Source of the DNA: Chryseobacterium sp. OSA05B
Lineage (GTDB): Bacteria; Bacteroidota; Bacteroidia; Flavobacteriales; Weeksellaceae
Direction of reading: 5' to 3'
Assembly: GCF_019970065.1 (NCBI RefSeq)
Contig: NZ_JAHXYH010000001.1
Coordinates: forward strand, 620,001 to 684,000
Length of the DNA: 64,000 bases
Positions within the stretch are counted from its first letter, which is position 1. Each line of letters starts with the position of its first letter. This document shows positions 8,452 to 17,526 of this stretch, in pieces. The notes below the pieces were generated by a model. It did not search any database and was not told the DNA's origin. It saw nothing but the letters and a program-made list of their open reading frames with translations. The translations under genes were made by a program, and so were the position numbers.

Positions 8452-9786
8452 ATGTATAAAAAGCTATTTTTTGCGAGCCTTTTTGTCGCGAGCCTTTTTC
8501 AATCACAGACCAGCCGTATGAATCTGATTTCAGATGCCGTTTATTATGACGGTTACGCTGCAACGGTATCGGATCCGGTACCTGCGGGTCTTATCAGGCT
8601 GGGAAACACCAGATATGCAAGGAAACTTACAGATGCTGAACTCAATTCTTTTAAAGCAAAAATTGCCATGAGGGTGAGCATAGGTGCTCTTTGTGACAAT
8701 TATGACCGTCTGGGAAGTGTTTATTTAGCCATGGTTCCGAAAAACCAGCCTACCTATACGATGAATGATGCAAATGTGAAAAGAATCGAAGTTGGCAGGT
8801 ACATTACCCCGTTTATGAGTAAAAACCGGACTCCTAATGAGGTTCCTTATACCTATGATCTAAGTAATATGTACAATGTATTTCATGATGCTGCATTGCG
8901 TACCACCTATGATATGTATATGGAACTGGATGTTTTCGGTGTTCCTTACGCAGCTCAGACACAGGTTGCCGGATGTGCCGGAAGAATTGATGTTTTCTCA
9001 GGAAATCTTACGTTCTTCTCAACGGATACAGGGGCCACCATTACTGATCAGAATTCTATTGTACCTATATTAACCTATAAGACATTAAATAACTATAACA
9101 GCACAGATGTTCCCGGTGAAACCGTCCGAATTGTTAATTTCAATCTTCCCAGCGCTGTTACCAATGCCCAATTTTACGTGATATCTACCCCTCATGGTGC
9201 TAACGCTGGTGGTGAAGAGTACGTAAGAAGACAGAATTATACGTATATAGATGATGTGCAAATGCTCACCTATACTCCCGGTGGAATTTCCTGTGAACCG
9301 TTCAGAGTATACAATACACAAGGCAACGGAATCTATGGAGCAACTCCGAAATCATTTGCAGAATGGACTTCATGGAATAACTGGTGTCCTGGCAACTCAG
9401 TTCCTATCAGAGGATTTACTATGCCTACCATAACCGCTGGAAATCATACTTTAAAACATACCATTCCGACAGCTGTTTTCAATCAACAGCAGGGTGACGT
9501 ATATTTATCTGTCTATATGCAGGGCAAAAGCAGTGCAGTACTGGATGTAAAAGATATCAAGACGGTGGATGTAAGCATCTACCCCAACCCTACTTCGGAT
9601 TTTGTGAATATAAGATCCAAGTCGGATGTAGCTTCGATAAGTGTTTTCAGTGTTGAAGGAAAAAAATTAGCCGAAACCCGCGGAGAAAACAAAATAGATA
9701 TTTCAACCTATCCTGCAGGAGTCTATTTGCTGAACATTATTTTAAAGGACGGAATAACATTCAAGCACAAGATTATCAAAAAATAG
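8452..9786 (+). CDS. PNGase F-like glycoamidase with type IX secretion sorting domain
   Basis: The protein has 444 residues. A signal peptide (about 1-18) is followed by two PNGase F-like eight-stranded domains and a C-terminal T9SS type A sorting domain (about 374-444, starting VSIYPNPTSDFVNI and ending in basic HKIIKK). By eye it aligns with Elizabethkingia PNGase F: CDNYDR here matches CDEWDR, placing D85 at the catalytic D60; MYMELD places E158 at E118; GEEYVRR matches CAEWCFR, placing E256 at the essential E206; NWCPGNSVPIR matches GWCPGMAVPTR. PNGase F cleaves the amide between asparagine and N-glycans. Similarity outside these motifs is low, so substrate preference may differ. A TAnnTTTG-like box (TATATTTG, 8427-8434) precedes it. 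Confidence 0.8.
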   Translation: MYKKLFFASLFVASLFQSQTSRMNLISDAVYYDGYAATVSDPVPAGLIRLGNTRYARKLTDAELNSFKAKIAMRVSIGALCDNYDRLGSVYLAMVPKNQPTYTMNDANVKRIEVGRYITPFMSKNRTPNEVPYTYDLSNMYNVFHDAALRTTYDMYMELDVFGVPYAAQTQVAGCAGRIDVFSGNLTFFSTDTGATITDQNSIVPILTYKTLNNYNSTDVPGETVRIVNFNLPSAVTNAQFYVISTPHGANAGGEEYVRRQNYTYIDDVQMLTYTPGGISCEPFRVYNTQGNGIYGATPKSFAEWTSWNNWCPGNSVPIRGFTMPTITAGNHTLKHTIPTAVFNQQQGDVYLSVYMQGKSSAVLDVKDIKTVDVSIYPNPTSDFVNIRSKSDVASISVFSVEGKKLAETRGENKIDISTYPAGVYLLNIILKDGITFKHKIIKK

Positions 9787-9823
9787 ATATACATAATCAG
9801 ATCTTATAAATTTAAAAACATAC

Positions 9824-9857
9824 AACTCCTTTGAAAATTTTTCAGGGGAGTTTTTTT
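9824..9857 (+). terminator. Rho-independent terminator after the PNGase F-like gene
   Basis: The arms aactcct (9824-9830) and aggggagtt (9844-9852) pair around an A/T-rich loop and are followed by a T run, 40 bases downstream of the stop codon. Confidence 0.65.
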
Positions 9858-10048
9858 GTTTCGAGATGTGGGATGCGTGGATCGTGGTTCGAAGCAGCCA
9901 ACAAACAGTTTCAGACTTAAACTTAACTCTAAAAGCCAAAAACTCTCACACCCTCAAACCCTCAAACTCGAAACCCGCACCTCACACCTCACATTCACCT
10001 CTTTTTTCACGATTTAAGAACATTTAATTTAATCCTTTAACCAAAAAA
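9858..10048. repeat. Low-complexity dispersed repeats (GAAACCCGC / CTCAAAC type)
   Basis: No gene is visible. The stretch contains ctcaaac and cctcacac strings and aactcgaaacccgc (about 9965-9979), whose reverse complement recurs upstream of the DUF58 gene (about 4955-4968). Similar ctctccaaccctaag strings occur at 19510-19550. These look like decayed copies of a flavobacterial intergenic repeat. Confidence 0.5.
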
Positions 10049-10079
10049 TTGTCACTTCCAGTTTATTAGACTATTTTTG
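10049..10079 (+). promoter_or_regulatory. Bacteroidota-type promoter of the DinB-like gene
   Basis: TTG at 10049-10051 and TATTTTTG at 10072-10079 are separated by exactly 20 bases, matching the Bacteroidota -33/-7 pattern TTG-N19/20-TAnnTTTG. Transcription would start near 10085, so translation from the ATG at 10101 is favoured over the in-frame TTG at 10077, which lies inside the -7 box. Confidence 0.7.
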
Positions 10080-10100
10080 GTGATTAAAAAATTTTGTAAA

Positions 10101-10571
10101 ATGAATTATCATTTTCAAGCACACAGACAGGTGAGAAAGAACCTTTTAGGCATCTTACAGAACACTTCACACGAAGATCTTCTGTTGATTCCTGATGGTT
10201 TCAACAACAATATGTACTGGAATATTGCCCATACCGTTGCTACCCAGCAGCTGCTGCATTATTATCTGAGCGGAAATCCATTCAGAATTGATAAATATTG
10301 GATCGAAACCTATAAAAAAGGCACTCTTCCGAACCTGAATGTACAAAAATCCGAAGTGGAAGACCTTGAGTTTTTACTCACTGAAACTTCAAAGATTTTG
10401 ATGAAAGATTATGACAGTGATTTCTTTTCAGACTATACTCCGTACACCACAAGTTTCGGAATGGATCTGAAAAGCATCCAGGATGCCATTATCTTTAACA
10501 ACATGCATGAAAGCCTGCATTATGGTTATATCATGGCACAGAAAAGAGCAATATTGGGCGAAAAATATTAA
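10101..10571 (+). CDS. DinB-like superfamily protein
   Basis: The product is 156 residues, helical, with the three widely spaced histidines expected of the DinB/YfiT metal-binding four-helix bundle: an early His region (NIAHTVATQQLLHYYL, about residue 44) and the late MHESLHYGYIMAQKRAI. Some members are thiol-dependent transferases (bacillithiol or mycothiol users); others have no known function. A YpdA-type reductase at 18.3 kb hints at bacillithiol in this organism, but a link is inference. The start at ATG 10101 is supported by the promoter just upstream. Confidence 0.75.
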   Translation: MNYHFQAHRQVRKNLLGILQNTSHEDLLLIPDGFNNNMYWNIAHTVATQQLLHYYLSGNPFRIDKYWIETYKKGTLPNLNVQKSEVEDLEFLLTETSKILMKDYDSDFFSDYTPYTTSFGMDLKSIQDAIIFNNMHESLHYGYIMAQKRAILGEKY

Positions 10572-10578
10572 TGTTTTG

Positions 10579-11148
10579 ATGATGAAAATTTTCCTTTTAC
10601 GGTTTCTCCTTTTTGGATTACTCATCTTCAGTATGGTGAATTGTTCCCCTAAGAATGAGACGGTAAAAACGCAGTCTGCTGACAGCCCTACCAGGCCATC
10701 AGCCGATACTGTTTCAGAGGTTCATCAGCCGGAAATAAAAGCCCCTGAAAATTGGAAAGACATTTTCAAATCTGTTCCAAAAGAATGGACCATGCTTACC
10801 AAAAAAGACTCGGAATACATCATCTACATTCCATGTGATTATCAAAATCAAAAGATCATTTTGAGCCACAAGGGAAAATATACGCTGGAGCATATCATTG
10901 GACAGGATGCTTATTATTTTGAGATCAAAAATATTACAAAAAAAGGAAGTACATACCTTTTTGAACTGCATGATGAAACTGCAGAAAAAGGTCAGGAAAA
11001 TGTAAATTATACATTGGATATAAAGGATAACAACCAGGCAGTATGGGGTGTTTATAATGAGGAAAGAAAAACAACGGAGATCACGACTACAGATTCTGGC
11101 TTTGAAAGCAGATACAAAACAGTAGAAGAACCTCCCTGCCTTGACTAA
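10579..11148 (+). CDS. Putative lipoprotein, unknown function
   Basis: The protein is 189 residues from MMKIFLLRFLLFGLLIFSMVNC; ATG 10582 is equally possible. The hydrophobic leader ends at a lipobox-like VNC followed by a Lys/Asn-rich linker, so an outer-membrane lipoprotein is likely. The remaining sequence (NWKDIFKSVPKEWTMLTKKDSEYIIYIPCDY) matches no family I recognise. It follows the DinB-like gene by 7 bases and is probably co-transcribed with it. The last cysteine is close to the C-terminus (EEPPCLD). Confidence 0.65.
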   Translation: MMKIFLLRFLLFGLLIFSMVNCSPKNETVKTQSADSPTRPSADTVSEVHQPEIKAPENWKDIFKSVPKEWTMLTKKDSEYIIYIPCDYQNQKIILSHKGKYTLEHIIGQDAYYFEIKNITKKGSTYLFELHDETAEKGQENVNYTLDIKDNNQAVWGVYNEERKTTEITTTDSGFESRYKTVEEPPCLD

Positions 11149-11172
11149 GTTTAACAACAGAAAAAATAAATT

Positions 11173-11937
11173 TTGACAAACGAAAACAAAAAAGACGATT
11201 TCATTTTCGGACTTCGTCCTGTAATAGAAGCTATTGAAGCGGGAAAAACAATTGATAAGATCTTTGTGCAGAATGCACTTCAGGGTCCTATTTATGCCGA
11301 GCTAAAGACTATTTTAGCCCAACATAAAATCCGTCCCAACTATGTTCCCATTGAAAAACTGAACCGTTTTACAAGAAAAAATCACCAGGGTGTAGTTGCT
11401 TTTATTTCAGATGTTCCGTTTCACAGAGTGGAAAATATTGTTCCGCAATTGTTTGAGGAAGGAAAAACGCCTTTCCTTTTAATCCTTGACAGACTTACAG
11501 ATGTGAGAAACTTCGGGGCAATTTGCAGAACAGCAGAATGTGTTGGCGTAGATGCCATTATTATTCCTGAAAAAGGAGGAGCGCCTATCAATTCAGATGC
11601 CATCAAAACGTCTGCAGGAGCACTTTACAATATCAAAATCTGTAAGGAACCGAATCTTGCCCATGCGGTAGATTTCCTTCAGCAGAGCGGTATTTCAGTA
11701 TTTGCAGCAACTGAAAAGGCTCAGAAGCTGATCTATGATGTGAATTTCACAGAGCCTTGCGCGATTGTAATGGGAAATGAAGAAACAGGAATTTCTAAGG
11801 AAGTGATGCACCATTCAGACGAAAAAATAAAACTTCCGATCGAAGGAAAAACACAGTCACTGAACGTATCTGTAGCATGCGGAGCGATTTTGTATGAAGC
11901 GGTAAGACAGAAAATCGTAGCGGCTCCAAGTGTATAA
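11173..11937 (+). CDS. rlmB: 23S rRNA (guanosine-2'-O-)-methyltransferase RlmB, SPOUT family
   Basis: The enzyme is 254 residues. The N-terminal substrate-binding domain begins DDFIFGLRPVIEAIEAGK; the SpoU/TrmH catalytic domain shows the three SPOUT motifs: LDRLTDVRNFGAICRTAE (about 97-114), IVMGNEETGISKEV (about 198-211) and LPIEGKTQSLNVSVACGAILYE (about 219-240), which form the knotted SAM site. It 2'-O-methylates a 23S rRNA guanosine, or a related RNA. The start is TTG at 11173: no ATG occurs upstream in frame before a stop, and family similarity begins immediately. Confidence 0.88.
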   Translation: MTNENKKDDFIFGLRPVIEAIEAGKTIDKIFVQNALQGPIYAELKTILAQHKIRPNYVPIEKLNRFTRKNHQGVVAFISDVPFHRVENIVPQLFEEGKTPFLLILDRLTDVRNFGAICRTAECVGVDAIIIPEKGGAPINSDAIKTSAGALYNIKICKEPNLAHAVDFLQQSGISVFAATEKAQKLIYDVNFTEPCAIVMGNEETGISKEVMHHSDEKIKLPIEGKTQSLNVSVACGAILYEAVRQKIVAAPSV

Positions 11938-12034
11938 TCAGTAGGGACAGAAGTGTTTTATGATAGCGTTTATGGTATCGTTATTGATACACAGAACGGA
12001 AATATCAGTAAAATTTAAACTTAAAAAATTTCAA

Positions 12035-13084
12035 ATGAAAAACGTAGCAGCATTCATGCTTATCTCATCTATAGCTCTTGTATCTTGTAAAAAAGAAACG
12101 GCAACCATCACTAAAGTAGATCCTAAAACAGGAAAAACAGTTACGGTAGAAGTTCCTGCCGATTCTGTAGCTAAAGTGGCGGAAAACCCAGCGATCAAAG
12201 ATTCTGCAGGAGTTTTCACTCAGACATTCAAACTGGAAAAAGGAAAGACTTATCCTCTTACCACTTACCAGAGAGACGTAAAAACGATGGAAGATCCTCA
12301 GGGAAAATCAATCACAGCAACAAGTGAGTCTACTGACGAAATGAATTTCACGGTAAACGATATCAAGGGAAATGTATATGACATGACACTTAATCTTGTG
12401 GCTAAAAGAAATTCACAAAGTGCGCAGGGTAAAACCATCATCGTAGATACCAAGCAGGCTATTCCTAAAGAAGATGACCTTAAAATGATCTGGAATATCA
12501 ACAGAGCGCTTACAGGTAACAAGCTTAACATGAAAATGGACACGAAAGGAAATGTGATCTCTATTACAGGTTTTGATGCAGTTTATACCAAAGTGACCAA
12601 TGCGGTAGGAACTCTTGTAAAAGATGCTAACCAAAAGGCAAGCGTTGTAGCCAGTCTTAAGGAAACTTTCAACGAAAAAGTATTGAAAGAGCAGCTTTCT
12701 AAAAACTTAACGATTATCCCTAAAAAGGGAGCTAAAATCGGAGAAAAGTGGACGACTACTGAAAATGCAGATGCAAGCGGAACCATGAAGGTAACTTCAA
12801 ATTATACATTAAAAAGTGTAGGAAACGGAACTGCAGAAATTTCTGTGACAGGAGGAATTCCTAAGAAAACAGAAAAGAAAACGCAGGGACCTATCACGCA
12901 CAGTCTTAGCAGCGAGCTTGCTCAGAACGGTGTGATTAAGTTTGACCAAAGCACAGGATGGATCGCCAACCAGAATATTGATGTAAAAACGACACAGACC
13001 GAGACTATTTCAGATGGAAAACAGTCACAGTCTATGAAAAGCATCTCAAAATCTTCTGTGATGATCAATCCTTCTGCAAAATAA
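12035..13084 (+). CDS. DUF6263-type lipoprotein
   Basis: The product is 349 residues from MKNVAAFMLISSIALVSC, with a lipobox cysteine at about residue 18 followed by KKETATITKVDPKTGKTV. The body (FKLEKGKTYPLTTYQRDVKTM, IWNINRALTGNKLNMKMDTKGNVISITGFDAVYTKV, GEKWTTTENADASGTMKVTSNYTLKSV, each quoted in part) has the layout of the DUF6263 family of Bacteroidota surface lipoproteins, whose function is unknown. The upstream in-frame ATG at 11960 would put an unlikely charged stretch before the leader. No operon partner is obvious. Confidence 0.7.
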   Translation: MKNVAAFMLISSIALVSCKKETATITKVDPKTGKTVTVEVPADSVAKVAENPAIKDSAGVFTQTFKLEKGKTYPLTTYQRDVKTMEDPQGKSITATSESTDEMNFTVNDIKGNVYDMTLNLVAKRNSQSAQGKTIIVDTKQAIPKEDDLKMIWNINRALTGNKLNMKMDTKGNVISITGFDAVYTKVTNAVGTLVKDANQKASVVASLKETFNEKVLKEQLSKNLTIIPKKGAKIGEKWTTTENADASGTMKVTSNYTLKSVGNGTAEISVTGGIPKKTEKKTQGPITHSLSSELAQNGVIKFDQSTGWIANQNIDVKTTQTETISDGKQSQSMKSISKSSVMINPSAK

Positions 13085-13245
13085 TTGAATTAAAGACGTT
13101 TTAAAGTCTGAAGATTTAAGATTGAAAGGGTATTGGAGTTTGAGAGGAAGTTGTTATCGTTGGTAATCGCTTTCAGGATTATTTTATACCCTTGAATTTT
13201 AAACTTTAAGCTTTAAACCATATACTTGAATTTAAATTAGAAATT

Positions 13246-13473
13246 ATGAAGTACATTCTTGAGTTAGTACTCTCAGCCATTGTTATTTTCTTTGTCTGGA
13301 ATATCCTGAGAAGGGTGTTCTATAAATCTTTTTACAGTTATAGGTTTAATAACAATAGGGATAACAAACAGCAGCAGGATCTCAACAACTCGAATAAGAA
13401 TAAACAGAACCTCAACTGGGATGCAGAAACAGTTGACTATGAAGAGGTAAAAGAAAGTAAAGATAAAAGGTAA
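13246..13473 (+). CDS. Small DUF4834-like membrane protein
   Basis: The product is 75 residues with one N-terminal membrane helix (MKYILELVLSAIVIFFVWNI) and a hydrophilic Asn/Gln/Lys-rich tail ending VDYEEVKESKDKR, the pattern of the DUF4834 family of small Bacteroidota proteins. It lies 31 bases upstream of the YfhO gene and is probably co-transcribed with it. Its function is unknown. Confidence 0.65.
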   Translation: MKYILELVLSAIVIFFVWNILRRVFYKSFYSYRFNNNRDNKQQQDLNNSNKNKQNLNWDAETVDYEEVKESKDKR

Positions 13474-13504
13474 ATATTCCAAGAAATAAAAGATAATAAC
13501 CAGC

Positions 13505-16045
13505 ATGGCTAAAAATAAAAACTTAATTTATATTGCAATTTCACTCGTTGTATTTATAGTTTTAGCATTTTTATACTCCACCCCTGTTTTTTCAGGAAAA
13601 CAGCTTTTTCAACATGATATCGTACAGTACAGAGGAGGCGCAAAAGAACTCCTCGACTACAGAGCCGATACCGGAAACGAAACCTACTGGAGTGATTCCA
13701 TGTTTGGCGGAATGCCCACCTATCAGATGGGAAGCCAGTTCAAAGGTGACATCATCAAAAAGATCGACAGCAACCTGAACTTCCTGCCAAGACCGGTCAA
13801 TTATCTTTTCCTCCTTTTTGCAGGATTTTTCTTCCTTGGAATGGTAGCCGTCAGAAACTGGAAGTACGCTTTACTGGGCGCCACTTTCTTTGGCTTATCC
13901 ACCTATTTTTATATCATTATAGCGGCAGGACACAACGGTAAAGTAAATACTATAGAGTATTTCGCACCGCTTCTGGCCGGAATTATATTAGTCTATATCC
14001 GGAAACAATATATCTGGGGATTCATTGCAACTACCCTGTTTATGGGGCTTCAGATTGCAGCCAATCACCCTCAGATGACGTATTATCTCTTCCTGGCCTT
14101 AGGATTTTTATTCCTTTCTGAGCTGGTAAGAGCGATTCAGAAAAAAATTCCGATGAAGCATTTTCTGATTTCATCAGGAATTATTGCTGCTTCATGCGCG
14201 ATTGGGGTCGGGATGAACTCTCAAAGGATTATGGCCAATTCCGAGTACATCAAAGAAACAGTACGTGGAAAGCAGATCCTTACCAATGACAGCCATACTT
14301 CAGGAGAAACAGGACTGGATAAAACCAGTATTCTGATGTGGAGCTACGGAAAACTGGAAACACTGAATCTTTTCATTCCAAGGTTGATGGGTGGCGGAAG
14401 CCAGGAACCTGAAGCTAAAGAAATGATGAATAAAGTTCAGGAAATTATTCAGGAAAATGTAGGCTCACAGGCTGAAATGGACAGGATCTCAAAAGGATTC
14501 AACGGGGTGACCTATTGGGGAGACCAGCCAGGAACTTCAGGCCCCGCCTATCAGGGAGCCGTGGTATGTTTCCTTGCTTTATTAGGATTCTTCTTTGCAT
14601 GGAAAAAGTACCGTTACTGGATCCTCGGAGCATCCATTCTGACTGTTCTATTGGCGTGGGGAAGCAACTTTATGCCGCTGTCTGACTTCTTTATCGACTA
14701 CGTTCCTTTTTACAGCAAATTCAGAGCACCATCTTCTATTCTGGTCGTTGTGGAATTATTATTCCCGCTGATCGCTATTATCGGGATCTACAGGTTCTTT
14801 ACCGATGAAAAATTAACGGAGGAATACAAAAAGAAAATCCTTATGTATGTAAGCGGAGGAACTTTAGGGTTTCTTCTGATTCTTCTTCTTTTTGGAAAAT
14901 CACTGCTTGGCTTTTATACAGACGGTGAGAAGACCTATTTCCCGCCTTTCCTTTTGGATTATCTATCTGAAGAGCGATTTAAATTATTCAGAATTGATGC
15001 GATAAAAGCATTACTCTATGTAGCTATAACAGCCGCAGTTCTTTTCATGACCATGAAGAAGAAACTGAGCCAGAATATCGCTTTGATCATCATCGGAGCC
15101 GTGAGTTTATTCGATCTTTGGACGGTAAACAAACGTTATCTGAATGATGAAAATTATGTAGACAAAGTATTTGCTGAAAATCCTTTCCAGACGGAAAGTT
15201 CAGATCTTCTGGCGGAAAAAGTTCAGGGAAATCCGAATTTAGAATCTATCGTGGCGAATGTGAACGTTAATAAAACGCTTGAAACCATTGCCGAAAAAGA
15301 CAAAACACACTACAGAGTTTTCAATAATATTTTAGGAACATTCAGCGAGACGAATACGTCTTATTTCAAATCTTCAATCGGAGGCTATCATGCCGTAAAA
15401 CTGAGAAGATATGATGACGTGATCAATGAATATTTCCAGGTGATGGACTCTGTGAAAGTACCCAATATCCTTAATCTTCTTAATGCAAAATACTGGGTAA
15501 TGGGCGGTCCGGACAAGCCTCAGGCCATGCCGAATGCTAAAGCCAACGGAAATGCATGGTTTGTAAGCGACCTTAAGTTCGTGAACACCCCTGACGAAGA
15601 AATCAAGTCTATCGGGGTCATCGACAGTAAGAAAACAGCTGTGATGGCAGCAGAAGATAAAGCCTATTTCACAGGGAAAACAGTGCAGACAGATTCAACG
15701 GCATTTATCAATTTAACGAAATATCAGCCGAACGAACTGGAATTCAAATCTCAATCGAAAACCCCGCAGTTAGCTGTATTCTCTGAGATCTATTATCCTC
15801 ACGGATGGAAAATGTTTGTCGACGAAAAGGAAGTTCCTTATATCAAGGCAGATTATCTTTTGCGTGCGGTACATGTTCCTGCAGGAACTCACAACATCAG
15901 AATGGTCTTTGAACCGGAAGTGATTGAAAAAGGTAAATGGCTGTCGCTGCTATGCTTCGGACTGTTTATCGCACTGAGTGCATTCGGGATCTTCTGGACG
16001 AATAAGAATAAGAAAAAAGAACAGCTCGTTGAGAAAACTGTTTAA
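13505..16045 (+). CDS. YfhO-family integral membrane protein
   Basis: The protein is 846 residues with about a dozen membrane helices (first at about 8-28; clusters at 95-230, 340-470, 500-530; last at about 812-832) and a large extracytoplasmic domain (about 540-800, ending HGWKMFVDEKEVPYIKADYLLRAVHVPAGTHNI). This matches the bacterial YfhO family (PF09586), which has GT-C-like topology. In Bacillus, YfhO is implicated in glycosylation of lipoteichoic acid. Here it is followed by a glycosyltransferase gene with a 26-base gap, which supports a role in envelope polysaccharide or glycoprotein glycosylation. The acceptor is unknown. Confidence 0.82.
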   Translation: MAKNKNLIYIAISLVVFIVLAFLYSTPVFSGKQLFQHDIVQYRGGAKELLDYRADTGNETYWSDSMFGGMPTYQMGSQFKGDIIKKIDSNLNFLPRPVNYLFLLFAGFFFLGMVAVRNWKYALLGATFFGLSTYFYIIIAAGHNGKVNTIEYFAPLLAGIILVYIRKQYIWGFIATTLFMGLQIAANHPQMTYYLFLALGFLFLSELVRAIQKKIPMKHFLISSGIIAASCAIGVGMNSQRIMANSEYIKETVRGKQILTNDSHTSGETGLDKTSILMWSYGKLETLNLFIPRLMGGGSQEPEAKEMMNKVQEIIQENVGSQAEMDRISKGFNGVTYWGDQPGTSGPAYQGAVVCFLALLGFFFAWKKYRYWILGASILTVLLAWGSNFMPLSDFFIDYVPFYSKFRAPSSILVVVELLFPLIAIIGIYRFFTDEKLTEEYKKKILMYVSGGTLGFLLILLLFGKSLLGFYTDGEKTYFPPFLLDYLSEERFKLFRIDAIKALLYVAITAAVLFMTMKKKLSQNIALIIIGAVSLFDLWTVNKRYLNDENYVDKVFAENPFQTESSDLLAEKVQGNPNLESIVANVNVNKTLETIAEKDKTHYRVFNNILGTFSETNTSYFKSSIGGYHAVKLRRYDDVINEYFQVMDSVKVPNILNLLNAKYWVMGGPDKPQAMPNAKANGNAWFVSDLKFVNTPDEEIKSIGVIDSKKTAVMAAEDKAYFTGKTVQTDSTAFINLTKYQPNELEFKSQSKTPQLAVFSEIYYPHGWKMFVDEKEVPYIKADYLLRAVHVPAGTHNIRMVFEPEVIEKGKWLSLLCFGLFIALSAFGIFWTNKNKKKEQLVEKTV

Positions 16046-16071
16046 CGTTTAAAAGTTATTGTTCAAGGTTA

Positions 16072-17373
16072 ATGGAACAAAAAAAAATACTGATTATCAC
16101 CTATTACTGGCCTCCTGCGGGAGGTCCTGGTGTTCAAAGATGGCTGAAGTTTGCAAAATATCTGCCCGAATCCGGCTGGAGCCCGGTGATCTACACGCCC
16201 GAAAATCCAAGTTATCCCCTACTCGATGAAAGTCTTTTAAAAGACGTTCCGCAAAATATAGAGATTGTAAAAACCAAAATCTGGGAACCTTATCAGCTGG
16301 CTGAAAAGCTGAATAAAAGCAATAAAAAGTTCAAAGCCGGACAGTTTGATGTCGGCAAAAACCAAAGCTGGAAATCTAAGCTTTCGATCTGGGTGAGAGG
16401 AAATTTCTTCATTCCGGATGCCAGAGTTTTTTGGGTAAAGCCGTCCGTTAAATTCTTAGAACAGTATTTAAAAGAAAATAAAATAGATGTGATCGTGACT
16501 TCCGGGCCGCCCCACTCTCTTCATATGATTGGTCTCGGACTGAAAAAGAAGTTTACGGATCTGAAATGGATTGCCGACTTCCGTGATCCGTGGACAGAGA
16601 TTTCCTATTACAAACATTTAAAGCTCACCAAAAGTTCCGACAACAAACACCGCCAGCTTGAAAGTGCTGTTTTTAAAACTGCTGATATCACTCTGGCTAC
16701 AAGCTATACCGATGCTGAAAATTTCAGAAAAGCGGGAGCCAATGCCGTTTGTATCACGAATGGGTTTGATGAAAGTGATGCTTCTGCTCCACACATCGAA
16801 ACAGCAAACAGACAAAATAGTGATTCTTTTACATTAAGCTATATCGGAGTTCTCGAGCAGTTAAGAAATCCTGAAAATCTGTGGAAAGTTCTTGATGAAT
16901 TAGTCAAGGAAAATAAAGACTTTGCAGACCATTTTACATTGAAATTTGCGGGAAGGGTTGATGATAAAATTCTTCAGTCAATAGAAAATTCAAGCCTGAA
17001 AAACCACATCCTGAATTTGGGTTATATTTCCCATGACAAAGCTGTGGAAGAAATGGCGAGCTCCAACCTGTTACTGATCACCAACTTCCCAAATCAATCT
17101 TCGAAAGGAATTATTCCCGGGAAAATATTTGAATATCTGGCGACCGGAAAACAGATTATCTCTTTCGGTCCTAATGAAGCAGATGTGTCGAGGATACTTG
17201 AAGAAACTGCCTCAGGAAAACACTTCAGCTACGAAGATTTTAAAGCGGTTAAAGATTTCATCCTTGAGAAATATGAGCTTTGGAAAAAAGGAGATCTGCT
17301 TGAAAACACTCAGAATATAGAGCAGTTCTCAAGAAGAAATCTGACTAAAAAACTTGTTGAGATTTTAGGTTAA
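16072..17373 (+). CDS. Glycosyltransferase, GT4-like
   Basis: The product is 433 residues with two Rossmann-like halves. The N-terminal half begins ILIITYYWPPAGGPGVQRWLKFAKYL, a signature of a GT4-like group common in Bacteroidota; the C-terminal half has the donor-binding GKIFEYLATGKQIISFGP region (about 348-365) with the acidic residue of the EX7E-type motif. It is cytosolic, uses a nucleotide sugar, and lies directly after the YfhO membrane protein gene. The sugar and acceptor cannot be read from sequence. Confidence 0.82.
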   Translation: MEQKKILIITYYWPPAGGPGVQRWLKFAKYLPESGWSPVIYTPENPSYPLLDESLLKDVPQNIEIVKTKIWEPYQLAEKLNKSNKKFKAGQFDVGKNQSWKSKLSIWVRGNFFIPDARVFWVKPSVKFLEQYLKENKIDVIVTSGPPHSLHMIGLGLKKKFTDLKWIADFRDPWTEISYYKHLKLTKSSDNKHRQLESAVFKTADITLATSYTDAENFRKAGANAVCITNGFDESDASAPHIETANRQNSDSFTLSYIGVLEQLRNPENLWKVLDELVKENKDFADHFTLKFAGRVDDKILQSIENSSLKNHILNLGYISHDKAVEEMASSNLLLITNFPNQSSKGIIPGKIFEYLATGKQIISFGPNEADVSRILEETASGKHFSYEDFKAVKDFILEKYELWKKGDLLENTQNIEQFSRRNLTKKLVEILG

Positions 17374-17404
17374 TTTGGAACAAAACAAGAACAAAATATA
17401 ATAG

Positions 17405-17486
17405 ATGCTTCGACTACGCTCAGCATGACACTTAGTAAACTTTACGTTATATATTAGAGATGTCATGCTGAGCGTAGTCGAAGCAT
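17405..17486. repeat. Perfect 26-bp inverted repeat, dispersed palindromic element
   Basis: The arms 17405-17430 and 17461-17486 are perfect reverse complements (core cgactacgctcagcatgaca) separated by 30 AT-rich bases. The arm is much richer in GC than the spacer. It lies between the convergent glycosyltransferase and lipoprotein genes and could stop transcription from both sides, but it lacks a strong T run. The arm resembles an intergenic palindromic repeat I recall as common in flavobacterial genomes. Confidence 0.8.
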
Positions 17487-17526
17487 TCTTATTATAATCT
17501 TGCGTTATTTAATGATAATGAATTCA

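Noticed and set aside
10714..11157. Minus-strand ORF of 147 codons over the lipoprotein gene at 10.6 kb
   Set aside because: The plus-strand frame has a lipoprotein signal and follows a promoter-bearing gene; the antisense frame lacks both.
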